Shown: one piece after another, positions 35,909 to 44,462 of the stretch | How positions within the stretch are numbered: position 1 is the first letter of the stretch | Layout of the letters: each line of letters starts with the position of its first letter | Origin: CAXXXW01 sp963665555 | GTDB taxonomy: Bacteria; Pseudomonadota; Alphaproteobacteria; Thalassobaculales; Thalassobaculaceae | Length of the DNA stretch: 64,000 nt | NCBI GenBank assembly: GCA_963665555.2 | Contig: OY762308.1 | Location: 1,364,001-1,428,000, forward strand | Direction of reading: 5' to 3' | Made by a program: the position numbers and the translations under genes | Notes under the pieces: generated by a model | What the model was told of the DNA's origin: nothing | The model's database searches: none | What the model saw: the letters and a program-made list of their open reading frames with translations, nothing else

Positions 35909-37084
35909 ATGCCCATCCACAACCGCATCGCCGAGTTCCACGAGGACCTGACGGCCACCCGCCGCGACATCCACGCCCATCCCGAACTCGGCTTCGAGGA
36001 GCACCGGACCTCCGCGCTGGTCGCGGAACAGCTGGAGTCCTGGGGGATCGAGGTGCATCGCGGCCTCGCCGGGACCGGCGTGGTCGGCGTGCTGCGCGGC
36101 CGGGGCGACGGCGGGCGGACCATCGGCATCCGGGCCGACATGGACGCGCTGCCGATGCAGGAGAAGGCGTCGCCGCCGCACAAATCGACGGTGGACGGCA
36201 AGATGCACGCCTGCGGCCACGACGGGCACACGACGATGCTGCTCGGCGCCGCGCGCTACCTCGCCGAGACGCGGAACTTCGACGGCACGGTGAACTTCAT
36301 CTTCCAGCCCGCCGAGGAGGGCGGCGGCGGCGCGCGCGTCATGGTCGAGGAGGGGCTGTTCGAGCGGTTCCCCTGCGACACGGTGTGGGGAATGCACAAC
36401 GCCCCGCAACTCCCCGCCGGGACCCTCGCGGCCCGGGCCGGGCCGATGCTGGCGGCGGTGGACGTCGCCGTCGTCGAGATCGAGGGCCGCGGCGCCCACG
36501 CCGCGATGCCGCACCAGGGCGTCGATCCGATCGCCATCGCGGTCCAGCTCTACTCGGCGATGCAGACCATCGTTTCGCGCAACGTGGACCCGATCAAGTC
36601 GGCGGTGGTGAGCGTCACGATGCTGCACGCCGGCACGGCGCGGAACGTGATCCCGCAGACGGCGGAGCTTTCGGCCTCGGTGCGCACCTTCGACCCGGCG
36701 GTGCGCGAACTGGTGGAGCGGCGGATGCGCGAGCTTTGCGCCGGCCTCGCGGCGGCGCACGGGGCGCGGATCGACCTCGACTACCAGCGCGGCTACCCGC
36801 CGACGGTGAACCACGAGGCCGAGACCCGGATCGCCGCCGACCTCGCGCGCGTGGTGGCGGGCGAGGGCATGACGCGGGAGGACATCCCGCCGGTGATGGG
36901 CAGCGAGGATTTCGCCTACATGCTGGAGGCGCGGCCCGGCTGCTTCCTGTGGATCGGCGGCGGCAAGACCGGCAGCGACCCCGGCCTGCACCACCCGGAA
37001 TACGACTTCAACGACGACATCCTGACGCTCGGCGCGTCGTACTGGGCGCGGCTGGTGGAGACGCGGCTGGCGCGGCCGGCCTGA
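35909..37084 (+). CDS. M20 family amidohydrolase (hippurate hydrolase-like)
   Basis: A 391-residue metal-dependent amidohydrolase removing acyl groups from N-acyl amino acids. Metal ligands can be seen in MHACGHDGHTTMLLGAARYL near residue 100, FQPAEEGGGGARVM near residue 133, and the closing GSEDFAYMLEARPG. The dimerisation domain begins around VVEIEGRGAHAAMPHQGVDP. It is divergent from the LLM flavoenzyme gene with a 180-base gap that holds nothing else clear. Substrate range cannot be told from the sequence. Confidence 0.93.
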   Translation: MPIHNRIAEFHEDLTATRRDIHAHPELGFEEHRTSALVAEQLESWGIEVHRGLAGTGVVGVLRGRGDGGRTIGIRADMDALPMQEKASPPHKSTVDGKMHACGHDGHTTMLLGAARYLAETRNFDGTVNFIFQPAEEGGGGARVMVEEGLFERFPCDTVWGMHNAPQLPAGTLAARAGPMLAAVDVAVVEIEGRGAHAAMPHQGVDPIAIAVQLYSAMQTIVSRNVDPIKSAVVSVTMLHAGTARNVIPQTAELSASVRTFDPAVRELVERRMRELCAGLAAAHGARIDLDYQRGYPPTVNHEAETRIAADLARVVAGEGMTREDIPPVMGSEDFAYMLEARPGCFLWIGGGKTGSDPGLHHPEYDFNDDILTLGASYWARLVETRLARPA

Positions 37085-37313
37085 CCGGCGCGGCGGCGCC
37101 CCGCGGGCGGCCCGGCGGCCGGCGGCGGCCGACAAGCGCCATTGACCGGCGCGGCCGGTCCGATGCACACTCCGCGCCGCCGGCCGGGGCGGACGGAGGG
37201 ACGCCGCCCGCCCGGGCCCTTCCGTCCCGGCCCCGCGCCGCTTGCCAGTCCGGCGGGACATGTGTAAGCCGGGGCCGCTCTCAAGAAAAACTCCCCAGGG
37301 GGACCGAACCGAA

Positions 37314-38186
37314 ATGCAGTCAGTCCAATTCGAGGCGCCGGGGACCGTCGAGGAGGCGTGCGCGCTCCTGGCCGGCGCCGCGGGCGACGCCCGTATCCTG
37401 GCGGGGGGGACCGACCTCCTCGTCCAGCTGCGCTCCCACATCATCGACCCGGCGCTCGTCGTCGACATCAAGCGGATCGAGGAGACCCGGACGCTGGCCC
37501 GCAACGCCGACGGGAGCTACACCGTCGGCGCCGCGGTCGCCGGCGCGGAGGCCCACGAGCGCGGCGACATCGTGGCCGACTGGCCCGGCGTGATCGAGGC
37601 CTGGGACCTGATCGGCTCGACCCAGATCCAGGGCCGCGCCTCGCTCGGCGGCAACCTCGGCAACGCCTCGCCGGCCGCCGACAGCGTGCCCGCCATGATC
37701 GCGGCCGGCATGACGGCGAACATCGCCGGTCCGGGCGGCCGGCGCTCGATCCCGGTCGAGGAGGTGGCGACCGGCCCCGGCCGCACGAGCCTCGCCAAGG
37801 GCGAGTTCATCGTGAGCTTCGGCCTCCCGGCCCGTCCCGAGGGCGGCGGGGACGCCTACCTGCGGCTGATCCCGCGCACCGAGATGGACATCGCGGTGGT
37901 GGGCTGCGGCGTCGCGCTCGTGCTGGACGGCGACGGGAAGGTGGCGTCGGCCAAGGTCTCGCTCGGCGCGGTCGCGCCGACGGCGCTGGTGGTCGGGGAC
38001 GCGGCGAGCGCGATCGTCGGCACCGGGCTGGACGACGGCGCGATGGCCGCGCTGGACGCCGCCTGCCAGGCCGCGTGCAGCCCGATCGACGACAAGCGGG
38101 GCACCGTCGAGTATCGAACCAAGGTCGCCGGCGTGCTTGCGCGCCGCGCGGCGAAAATCGCGGCCGAGCGCGCGGGGAGCCGGTAA
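37314..38186 (+). CDS. Molybdenum hydroxylase FAD-binding subunit (CoxM-like)
   Basis: The electron-transfer subunit of a xanthine-oxidase family enzyme, 290 residues. FAD-binding motifs are ILAGGTDLLVQLRSHI near residue 28 and RASLGGNLGNASPAADS near residue 108. The C-terminal domain has the typical SLGAVAPTALVV. The start at 37314 (MQSVQFEAPGTVEEAC) follows AGGGGGA and matches the family opening. It heads a compact operon: the 2Fe-2S subunit follows after 3 bases. Confidence 0.93.
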   Translation: MQSVQFEAPGTVEEACALLAGAAGDARILAGGTDLLVQLRSHIIDPALVVDIKRIEETRTLARNADGSYTVGAAVAGAEAHERGDIVADWPGVIEAWDLIGSTQIQGRASLGGNLGNASPAADSVPAMIAAGMTANIAGPGGRRSIPVEEVATGPGRTSLAKGEFIVSFGLPARPEGGGDAYLRLIPRTEMDIAVVGCGVALVLDGDGKVASAKVSLGAVAPTALVVGDAASAIVGTGLDDGAMAALDAACQAACSPIDDKRGTVEYRTKVAGVLARRAAKIAAERAGSR

Positions 38187-38189
38187 ACC

Positions 38190-38672
38190 ATGGCCAAGCA
38201 TCACGTTTCCACCACCATCAACGGCGAGCCGGTCGAGTACCTCTGCTCCACGAGGCAGACGCTGCTCGATGTGCTGCGCGACGAGTTGAACCTGACCGGC
38301 AGCAAGGAAGGCTGCGCCTCGGGCGATTGCGGCGCGTGCAGCGTCATGCTCGACGGGCGGCTGGTCTGCGCCTGCCTCGTCATGGGCGCGGAGGCCGAGG
38401 GCCGGGCCGTCGAGACGATCGAGGGCATGGCCGAGGGCGACAGCCTGCACCCGCTGCAGCGCATCTTCCTGGAGGACGCGGCGCTGCAGTGCGGCATTTG
38501 CACGCCGGGCTTCCTGGTCGCCGCCAAGGCGCTGCTCGACCGGAACGACAACCCGACCGAGACCGAGATCCGGTACTGGCTGGCCGGCAACCTCTGCCGC
38601 TGCACCGGCTACGACAAGATCGTCCGCGCGGTCCAGCGGACCGCCGCCGAAATGAGGGGAGAAGCCCGATGA
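38190..38672 (+). CDS. Molybdenum hydroxylase 2Fe-2S subunit (CoxS-like)
   Basis: A 160-residue iron-sulfur protein carrying electrons between the Mo and FAD subunits. Two clusters are evident: the plant-type CASGDCGACSVMLDGRLVC near residue 47 and the helical CGICTPGFLVAAKALL with the later NLCRCTGYDKIV. All eight cysteines are in place. It overlaps the large subunit gene by 4 bases. No export signal is present. Confidence 0.96.
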   Translation: MAKHHVSTTINGEPVEYLCSTRQTLLDVLRDELNLTGSKEGCASGDCGACSVMLDGRLVCACLVMGAEAEGRAVETIEGMAEGDSLHPLQRIFLEDAALQCGICTPGFLVAAKALLDRNDNPTETEIRYWLAGNLCRCTGYDKIVRAVQRTAAEMRGEAR

Positions 38673-40948
38673 CCGAGGAGACCAACGTTTTCAAGTGGGT
38701 CGGCAAGCGCGTCGTCCGCCCCGACGGCCACGACAAGGTGACCGGGCGGGCGAAGTTCGGCTCCGACTTCGCGCTCCCCGGCATGTTGCACGGCCGCGTG
38801 CTGCGCAGCCCGCACGCCCATGCCCGCATCCGCGGGATCGACGCCTCGAAGGCGCTGGCGCTGCCGGGCGTGAAGGCGGTCGTCACCTCCGAGGACTTCC
38901 CCGAACAGTCCGCCGAACTCGCCGCCGCCGGCGAGGCGCTGGTCAGCTACCGCGACATGACCCGCAACGTCATGGCGCGGGAGAAGGCGCTGTACGACGG
39001 CCACGCCGTCGCCGCCGTCGCCGCCACCTCGGCCGAGATCGCCGAGGCCGCGCTGGAACTGGTCGAGGTCGATTACGAGGTCCTCCCGCACGTGATCGAC
39101 GTCGACCTGGCGATGGAGGACGGCGCGCCGGTCCTGGACGAGGAGCTGAAGCCGGCGGGCATGGACGCCTCCGGGCCGACCAACATCGCCAAGAAGGTCG
39201 TGTTCGACCTCGGCGATGTCGGCAAGGGCTTCGAAGAGGCCGAGGTGGTGCTGGAGCGGTCCTACACCACGGCGGCGGTCCACCAGGGCTATATCGAGCC
39301 GCACGCGGCCGTCGCCAGCGTTTCGGCGGACGGGCAGGCGCAGATCTGGTGCTGCACGCAGGGCCAGTTCATGGTCCGCGCCTACACCGCGCGCCTGCTC
39401 GGCATGGACGCCTCGGCGATCCGCGTCACGCCGTCGGAGATCGGCGGCGGGTTCGGCGGCAAGACCGTCGTCTACCTGGAGCCGCTGGCGACCGCGCTGT
39501 CGGCCAAGACCGGCCGGCCGGTGAAGATGACGATGAGCCGCGAGGAGGTCTTCCGGGCCAGCGGGCCGACCTCCGCCGGCTCGATGACCTACCGGATCGG
39601 GGCGACGAGGGACGGGCGGATCGTGGCCTTCGAGGGCACGGTCAAGCTGGAGGCGGGCGCCTTCCCCGGCTCGCCGGTGCAGCCGGCCTGCATGTGCGCC
39701 GTCGCGCCCTACGACATCCCGAACGTGCGGCTCACCGGCTACGACGTGGTGGTGAACCGCCCGAAGGTGGCGGCCTACCGGGCGCCGGGCGCGCCGATCT
39801 CGGCCTTCGGGGCCGAGAGCATCCTCGACGAACTCGCCAAGGAGATCGGCGTCGATCCGCTGGAGCTGCGGATGCGGAACGCGGCCAAACAGGGCACCAA
39901 GGCCGCCTACGGGCCGACCTTCCGGCGCATCGGCTACGAGGAGACGGTCCGGGCGGCGATGGACAGCGAGCACATGAAGGCGCCGCTCGGCCCGAACCAG
40001 GGGCGCGGCGTCGCCTCGGGCTTCTGGTTCAACATCGGCGGCGAGTCGAGCGCGACCGTCAACATCGTCGAGGACGGCACGGCGGTCGTGGTCTCCGGCA
40101 ACCCGGACATCGGCGGCTCGCGGGCGTCGCTCGCCCTGATGGCGGCCGAGGAGCTCGGCATCGACTACGACAAGGTGCGCCCGATCGTGGCCGACACCGC
40201 TTCCGTCGGTTACAACTTCCTCACCGGCGGCTCCCGCGTCACCTTCGCGACCGGCCTCGCCGTGGTCGAGGCGGCGCGCGACGCGGTGCGCCAGCTGTGC
40301 GAGCGCGCGGCGAAAATCTGGGAGGTCGAGCCGGACGGCGTGGTCTGGCGCGACGGCCAGGCCCATCCGGCCGGCAGCAACGTGGGCGATTTCGAGCCGC
40401 TGTCGCTGGCCGACATCGCCGCCGGGACGCCGAAGACCGGCGGGCCGATCTGCGGCCACAACGCCCAGAACGTGCAGGGCGCCGGCCCCGGCTTCGCCAC
40501 CCATGTCTGCGACGTGGAGGTCGATCCCGAAACCGGCCGCGTCACGGTGCTGCGCTACACGGCGGTGCAGGACGTGGGCCGGGCGATCCATCCCTCCTAT
40601 GTCGAGGGGCAGATCCAGGGCGGCGCGGCCCAGGGCATCGGCTGGGCGCTCAACGAGGAGTACATCTACAACGACAAGGGGCAGCTCGAGAATCCGGGCT
40701 TCCTCGACTACCGCATCCCGGTCGCCTCGGACCTGCCGATGATCGAGACGATGGTGGTCGAGGTCCCGAACGACCGGCATCCCTACGGCGTGCGCGGCGT
40801 CGGCGAGGTGCCGATCGTGCCGCCGATGGCCGCCGTCGCCAACGCCATCGAGAACGCCGTCGGCGTGCGGATGGAGCACCTGCCGATGTCGCCGCCGCGC
40901 GTGCTCGCGGCGCTCGACGCGGCGCGGCTGCCCGAGGCGGCCGAGTAG
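38669..40948 (+). CDS. Molybdenum hydroxylase molybdopterin-binding subunit
   Basis: Catalytic subunit of 759 residues, hydroxylating an organic substrate with water-derived oxygen at a molybdenum cofactor. Segments seen include GGGFGGKTVVYLEPLATALS near residue 262, the active-site-side AAYRAPGAPISAFGAES, and GVGEVPIVPPMAAVANAI near the end with the catalytic Glu. The AYxCSFR motif of true CO dehydrogenase is absent, so CO oxidation is unlikely. A purine, aldehyde or aromatic substrate is possible. A MoaD-like gene follows. Confidence 0.93.
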   Translation: MTEETNVFKWVGKRVVRPDGHDKVTGRAKFGSDFALPGMLHGRVLRSPHAHARIRGIDASKALALPGVKAVVTSEDFPEQSAELAAAGEALVSYRDMTRNVMAREKALYDGHAVAAVAATSAEIAEAALELVEVDYEVLPHVIDVDLAMEDGAPVLDEELKPAGMDASGPTNIAKKVVFDLGDVGKGFEEAEVVLERSYTTAAVHQGYIEPHAAVASVSADGQAQIWCCTQGQFMVRAYTARLLGMDASAIRVTPSEIGGGFGGKTVVYLEPLATALSAKTGRPVKMTMSREEVFRASGPTSAGSMTYRIGATRDGRIVAFEGTVKLEAGAFPGSPVQPACMCAVAPYDIPNVRLTGYDVVVNRPKVAAYRAPGAPISAFGAESILDELAKEIGVDPLELRMRNAAKQGTKAAYGPTFRRIGYEETVRAAMDSEHMKAPLGPNQGRGVASGFWFNIGGESSATVNIVEDGTAVVVSGNPDIGGSRASLALMAAEELGIDYDKVRPIVADTASVGYNFLTGGSRVTFATGLAVVEAARDAVRQLCERAAKIWEVEPDGVVWRDGQAHPAGSNVGDFEPLSLADIAAGTPKTGGPICGHNAQNVQGAGPGFATHVCDVEVDPETGRVTVLRYTAVQDVGRAIHPSYVEGQIQGGAAQGIGWALNEEYIYNDKGQLENPGFLDYRIPVASDLPMIETMVVEVPNDRHPYGVRGVGEVPIVPPMAAVANAIENAVGVRMEHLPMSPPRVLAALDAARLPEAAE

Positions 40949-40961
40949 CCGGGGCGGACCC

Positions 40962-41213
40962 GTGGCCCGGGTCGTGCTCACCGACTCGCTGAGCAAGCAA
41001 TTCACCGGAGGGGCCGGCGATTTCGACATCGCCGCCCCGACGGTGCGCAAGCTGATCCGCGAGCTGGAGGCGCGCTATCCGGGCCTCGGCGCCCAGGTGG
41101 AGGACGGTTTCATTTCCGTCGCCATCGACGGGGAAATCCACCAGGACGCCTTCCTGGAGGAGTTGCGGGAGGACAGCGAGGTCGCCTTCCTCCCGGCCAT
41201 CCGCGGCGGCTGA
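40962..41213 (+). CDS. MoaD/ThiS-like sulfur-carrier family protein
   Basis: An 83-residue beta-grasp protein with a GTG start 13 bases after the Mo subunit stop. It ends in AIRGG; the C-terminal Gly-Gly is the mark of ubiquitin-like sulfur carriers such as MoaD and ThiS. The core matches that size (DSLSKQFTGGAGDFDIAAPT and LIRELEARYPGL). Its place as the last gene of the operon suggests a dedicated role in making or modifying the cofactor of this enzyme, but general MoaD activity is also possible. Confidence 0.82.
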   Translation: MARVVLTDSLSKQFTGGAGDFDIAAPTVRKLIRELEARYPGLGAQVEDGFISVAIDGEIHQDAFLEELREDSEVAFLPAIRGG

Positions 41214-41223
41214 CCGCGCGGCC

Positions 41224-41240
41224 GGGGCCGGGCCGGCCCC
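41224..41240. terminator. Possible stem-loop between convergent genes
   Basis: GGGGCCG and CGGCCCC pair around a GGC loop in the 47-base gap between the MoaD-like gene and the TSUP gene. There is no T-run, and such dyads are common in DNA this GC-rich. Confidence 0.3.
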
Positions 41241-41260
41241 CTCCCCGGCCCGCCGAAGCG

Positions 41261-42022
41261 TCAGAACAACAGCGCCCGCGCGCCGATCCAGACGCCCAGC
41301 AACAGCAGCGCGACGAAGAACACCCGCCGGAACAGCGCTTCCGGCAGGCGGTCGCGCACGCGCCGCCCCAGCGCCATCCCGGCCAGCGCCGGAACCGTCG
41401 CCGCCGCCGACAGCCAGGCGAGATCGGCCGGCACGGAGCCGCGCCCGCCCAGCGACAGGCCGAGCGCCAGCGTCGCGGTCGTGAAGCAGATGCCCATCGC
41501 CTGCACCAGCCCGTCCTTGCCGAGCCGCAGCGCCTGCAGGTACAGCACGCCGGGCACCGCGAAAGTGCCGGTAAGCCCGGTCGAAACGCCGGTCGCCAGC
41601 CCGACCGCCGGGGAGAGCCAGGCTTCGCGCCGCCCCGGCGCCGCGACCTGCGGCGTCGCCAGGCCGATGCCGGCGTAAACGACCAGCACCGCGCCCAGCA
41701 GGGCCGACAGCAGCGCCGCGTCGCTCCGCAGCATGACGCCGGCCGAAAACCAGGTCGCGACGCAGAGCATCGCCAGCATCGGCCAGATGCGGCGCACGAT
41801 TTCGACGAGGCGCCCGCCGGCGACGGCCTGCCAGACATTGGTCGCCAGCGACGGCGCGAGCAGCAGCACCATCGCCTCCTTCAGCCCGAACGCCGCCGCG
41901 ACCAGCGCCATCGAGATCGTCGGCAGGCCGAGGCCGACCACCCCCTTCGCCGCGCCGGCGACCAGGTAGACCGCGAGCACATAGGCGACCATCTCCGCCG
42001 GCGGGAACGCGACCGCGGCCAC
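41261..42022 (-). CDS. TSUP (TauE/SafE) family membrane permease
   Basis: A 253-residue integral membrane protein with about eight hydrophobic segments, including LAVYLVAGAAKGVVGLGLPT at the N-terminus and STGLTGTFAVPGVLYLQAL in the middle, both typical of the TSUP family that exports sulfite or organosulfonates. The GTG start lies 4 bases after the stop of the acyl-CoA ligase gene, with an internal ATG as an alternative. The linked ligase and aldolase suggest a catabolic role rather than sulfur export, but this is a guess. Confidence 0.88.
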   Translation of the reverse strand: MAAVAFPPAEMVAYVLAVYLVAGAAKGVVGLGLPTISMALVAAAFGLKEAMVLLLAPSLATNVWQAVAGGRLVEIVRRIWPMLAMLCVATWFSAGVMLRSDAALLSALLGAVLVVYAGIGLATPQVAAPGRREAWLSPAVGLATGVSTGLTGTFAVPGVLYLQALRLGKDGLVQAMGICFTTATLALGLSLGGRGSVPADLAWLSAAATVPALAGMALGRRVRDRLPEALFRRVFFVALLLLGVWIGARALLF

Positions 42023-42026
42023 GGCC

Positions 42027-43523
42027 TCAGGCGTCCAGCATGTCGCGCAACGCGCGCTTCAGCACCTTGCCGGAGGGGTTGCGCGGCAGTTCGGCCATCG
42101 CCACGACCTCGCGGGGGACCTTGAAGCCCGCGAGGCGCGCGCGGCAATGGGCGACGATGTCGGCCTCCGCCGCCTCCATGCCCGGCCGCGCGACGATAAC
42201 GGCGACCGGCCGCTCGCCCCAGCGCGGGTCGGGCCGGCCGACGACGGCGGCCTCGGCGACGGCCGGATGCTCGTACAGCACGCGCTCGATCTCGGAGGAC
42301 GCGATGTTCTCGCCGCCGGAGACGATCATGTCCTTCTTGCGGTCCGTGAGGTAGAGGAAGCCTTCGGCGTCCATCCGCCCCACATCGCCGGTGCGGAACC
42401 AGCCGTCGGCGTGGAACGCCTCGGCCGTGCGCTCCGGGTCGCGCCAGTAGCCGCGCGTAATTTTCGCCCCCGCGAGGCAGATTTCCCCGGTCTCGCCCGG
42501 TCCGAGCGCGCGGCCCGAATCGTCGCGGATCTCGACCTCGACATGGGCCAGCGGCCGGCCCACCGAGCCGATCTTCTCGATCTCGCGCCCCGGCTCCATG
42601 AAGGTGTCGCCGCCGCAGCTTTCCGTGAGGCCGTAGGCGTCGATATAGCGGGCGCGCGGGAACAGGCCGCCGAAGGCGCGGATGCGCGATTCCGGCGTCC
42701 GCTCGCCGCCGCCGACCACCCAGCGCACCGAGGACAGGTCGAACCGCTCGCGCCCCTCGTGGGCCAGGCACATGTTCAGCATGGTGGGCGCGAACCAGAG
42801 GCCGTTCACGCGGTCCCGCCCGATCGCCGCCAGCGCCGCCTCCGGCGAGAAGTCGCGCAACAGGCTCCACATCCCGCCCATCCACAGCACCGCGATCCCC
42901 GGCAGGTCGAACGCGCCGACATGGTAGAGCGGCCCGCTCACCAGCAGCCGGTCCGCCGCCGTCAGGCCGAGGGCCATCGCCTGGTCGGCGCATTTCCAGT
43001 AGGCGTTGGCGTAGCTGTGCACGACGCCCTTGGGCCGGTCCGTCGTGCCGGAGGTGTAGACGATCCGGTACAGGTCGTCCGGGCCGCGCGGGACCGGGGG
43101 CGGCGGCTCGACGCCCGGCCCGGCAAGCGCGCGGGAATCGGCCTGGGCTTCGCTTCCCAGAAGAACGACGTTCGGCAACCCTTTGACGGATTGCGAAAAT
43201 TCCTCGTCCGCCAGAACCAGATCGACGCCGGCGTGGCCGTGGATCCAGGCGATCTCGGCGGCGGCGAGGCGGTAGTTCATCGGCAGAAGAACCGCGCCCA
43301 GGTGGCTGGCGGCGAAGGCGGTTTCCAGGAAGGCCGGGGAGTTTTTCATGACCAGCGCGACGATGGCGCCGGGGCCGATCCCCCGCCCCGCGAGCCAGCC
43401 GGCCATGCGCAGCGCGCGGTCGTGGAGTTCCCCGCGCGAAATCCGCCGCCCGCCGAAGGACAGCGCGTCGGCCTCCGGCCGCAGCCGGGCGTGGTAGGCG
43501 AGGAAGCTCGTCAGGTTGTGCAT
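42027..43523 (-). CDS. Acyl-CoA synthetase (AMP-dependent ligase)
   Basis: A 498-residue ANL ligase making a CoA thioester from a carboxylate and ATP. The signature reads RIVYTSGTTDRPKGVVHSYA near residue 155, then YGLTESCGGDTFMEPG, the hinge GWFRTGDVGRMDAEGFLYLT and the C-terminal lysine region LPRNPSGKVLKRALRDML. It resembles the benzoate/cyclohexanecarboxylate and fatty acid ligase group. It is encoded between a class II aldolase and the TSUP permease on the same strand. Confidence 0.9.
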   Translation of the reverse strand: MHNLTSFLAYHARLRPEADALSFGGRRISRGELHDRALRMAGWLAGRGIGPGAIVALVMKNSPAFLETAFAASHLGAVLLPMNYRLAAAEIAWIHGHAGVDLVLADEEFSQSVKGLPNVVLLGSEAQADSRALAGPGVEPPPPVPRGPDDLYRIVYTSGTTDRPKGVVHSYANAYWKCADQAMALGLTAADRLLVSGPLYHVGAFDLPGIAVLWMGGMWSLLRDFSPEAALAAIGRDRVNGLWFAPTMLNMCLAHEGRERFDLSSVRWVVGGGERTPESRIRAFGGLFPRARYIDAYGLTESCGGDTFMEPGREIEKIGSVGRPLAHVEVEIRDDSGRALGPGETGEICLAGAKITRGYWRDPERTAEAFHADGWFRTGDVGRMDAEGFLYLTDRKKDMIVSGGENIASSEIERVLYEHPAVAEAAVVGRPDPRWGERPVAVIVARPGMEAAEADIVAHCRARLAGFKVPREVVAMAELPRNPSGKVLKRALRDMLDA

Positions 43524-43562
43524 CGGGGCCGAACCCGGGGGCGGGCGCGCGGCGCCGGGCCG

Positions 43563-44354
43563 CTAGACCCGGTAGCCGCCCATGCCGGCCCGGTCGAGCT
43601 GGCGCAGCAGGGCCGGCCACTCCCGCCCGACCTCGATGAAGCCGCCCGGCCCGTACATCTCCAGCCCCTGGGCGATCGACTTCTCTTGCGTCCCGGGCGA
43701 CAGCACGGCCAGTTCCGCCCCGCCCGACAGCGCGTCGATCTGCTGCCGGCAGGCGGTCTCGATCCGGTACATCCACACGAACGCCTCGCCCACCGTGCGC
43801 CCGACCGTCAGCAGGCCGTGGTTGCGCAGGATCAGGACGCGCTTGTCGCCGAGGTCGCGCACGATGCGCGGCCGCTCGCCCTCGTCCAGCGCCGGCCCCT
43901 CGAAATCGTGGTAGCCGACCCAGCCCATCACGGTCAGCGCCTTCTGGCTCGCCGGCAGCAGGCCGCGGGCCTGCATCGCCACCGCCGTCCCGAAGCGGCT
44001 GTGGGTGTGGATAACGCAGTCGTGGCGGCTGTCCGACAGGTGGATCGCGCCGTGGATCACGAAGCCGGCGGGGTTGAGCGGATAGTCCGCCGCGCCGACG
44101 ACCCGCCCCTCCCGGTCCACCTTGATCAGCGACGAGGCCGTGATCTCCTCGAAGAACATGCCGAACGGGTTGAGCAGGAACTCGTCCTCCTCCGCGCCGG
44201 GAACGCGCAGCGAGAAATGCGTGTTGTTGAGGTCGGTCCAGCCGTACAGCGCCGCCAGCCGGTAGGCCGCCGCCAGTTCGCAGCGCGCCTCCCATTCCGC
44301 CTCGGCCATCCCGTCCGGCGCGTCGGACGCCTCCCGCTCCAGCGCGATCGCCAT
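43563..44354 (-). CDS. Class II aldolase/adducin family protein
   Basis: A 263-residue member of the fuculose-phosphate-aldolase-like family. The zinc-binding His residues are visible in CVIHTHSRFGTAVAMQARG near residue 122 and LILRNHGLLTVGRTVGEAF near residue 182. The N-terminal half has LYGWTDLNNTHFSLRVPG. It could cleave an aldol product or, like many members, be a decarboxylase or an uncharacterised lyase. GGGGAG precedes the ATG at 44354. It heads the aldolase-ligase-TSUP set. Confidence 0.88.
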   Translation of the reverse strand: MAIALEREASDAPDGMAEAEWEARCELAAAYRLAALYGWTDLNNTHFSLRVPGAEEDEFLLNPFGMFFEEITASSLIKVDREGRVVGAADYPLNPAGFVIHGAIHLSDSRHDCVIHTHSRFGTAVAMQARGLLPASQKALTVMGWVGYHDFEGPALDEGERPRIVRDLGDKRVLILRNHGLLTVGRTVGEAFVWMYRIETACRQQIDALSGGAELAVLSPGTQEKSIAQGLEMYGPGGFIEVGREWPALLRQLDRAGMGGYRV

Positions 44355-44462
44355 GGCCGCTCCCCTTTCCGCTACCGTTCCGCCGGTCCCGCGCCGTAGT
44401 CTATACAACGCGTGGGCGCGGCGATGAAGCGCGGCCGGCCGAGACCGGAGGAGGGAACGGCG

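Noticed and set aside
38669..40948. Carbon monoxide dehydrogenase large subunit
   Set aside because: The AYxCSFR active-site loop is absent; the place reads AAYRAPGAP, so it is another molybdenum hydroxylase.
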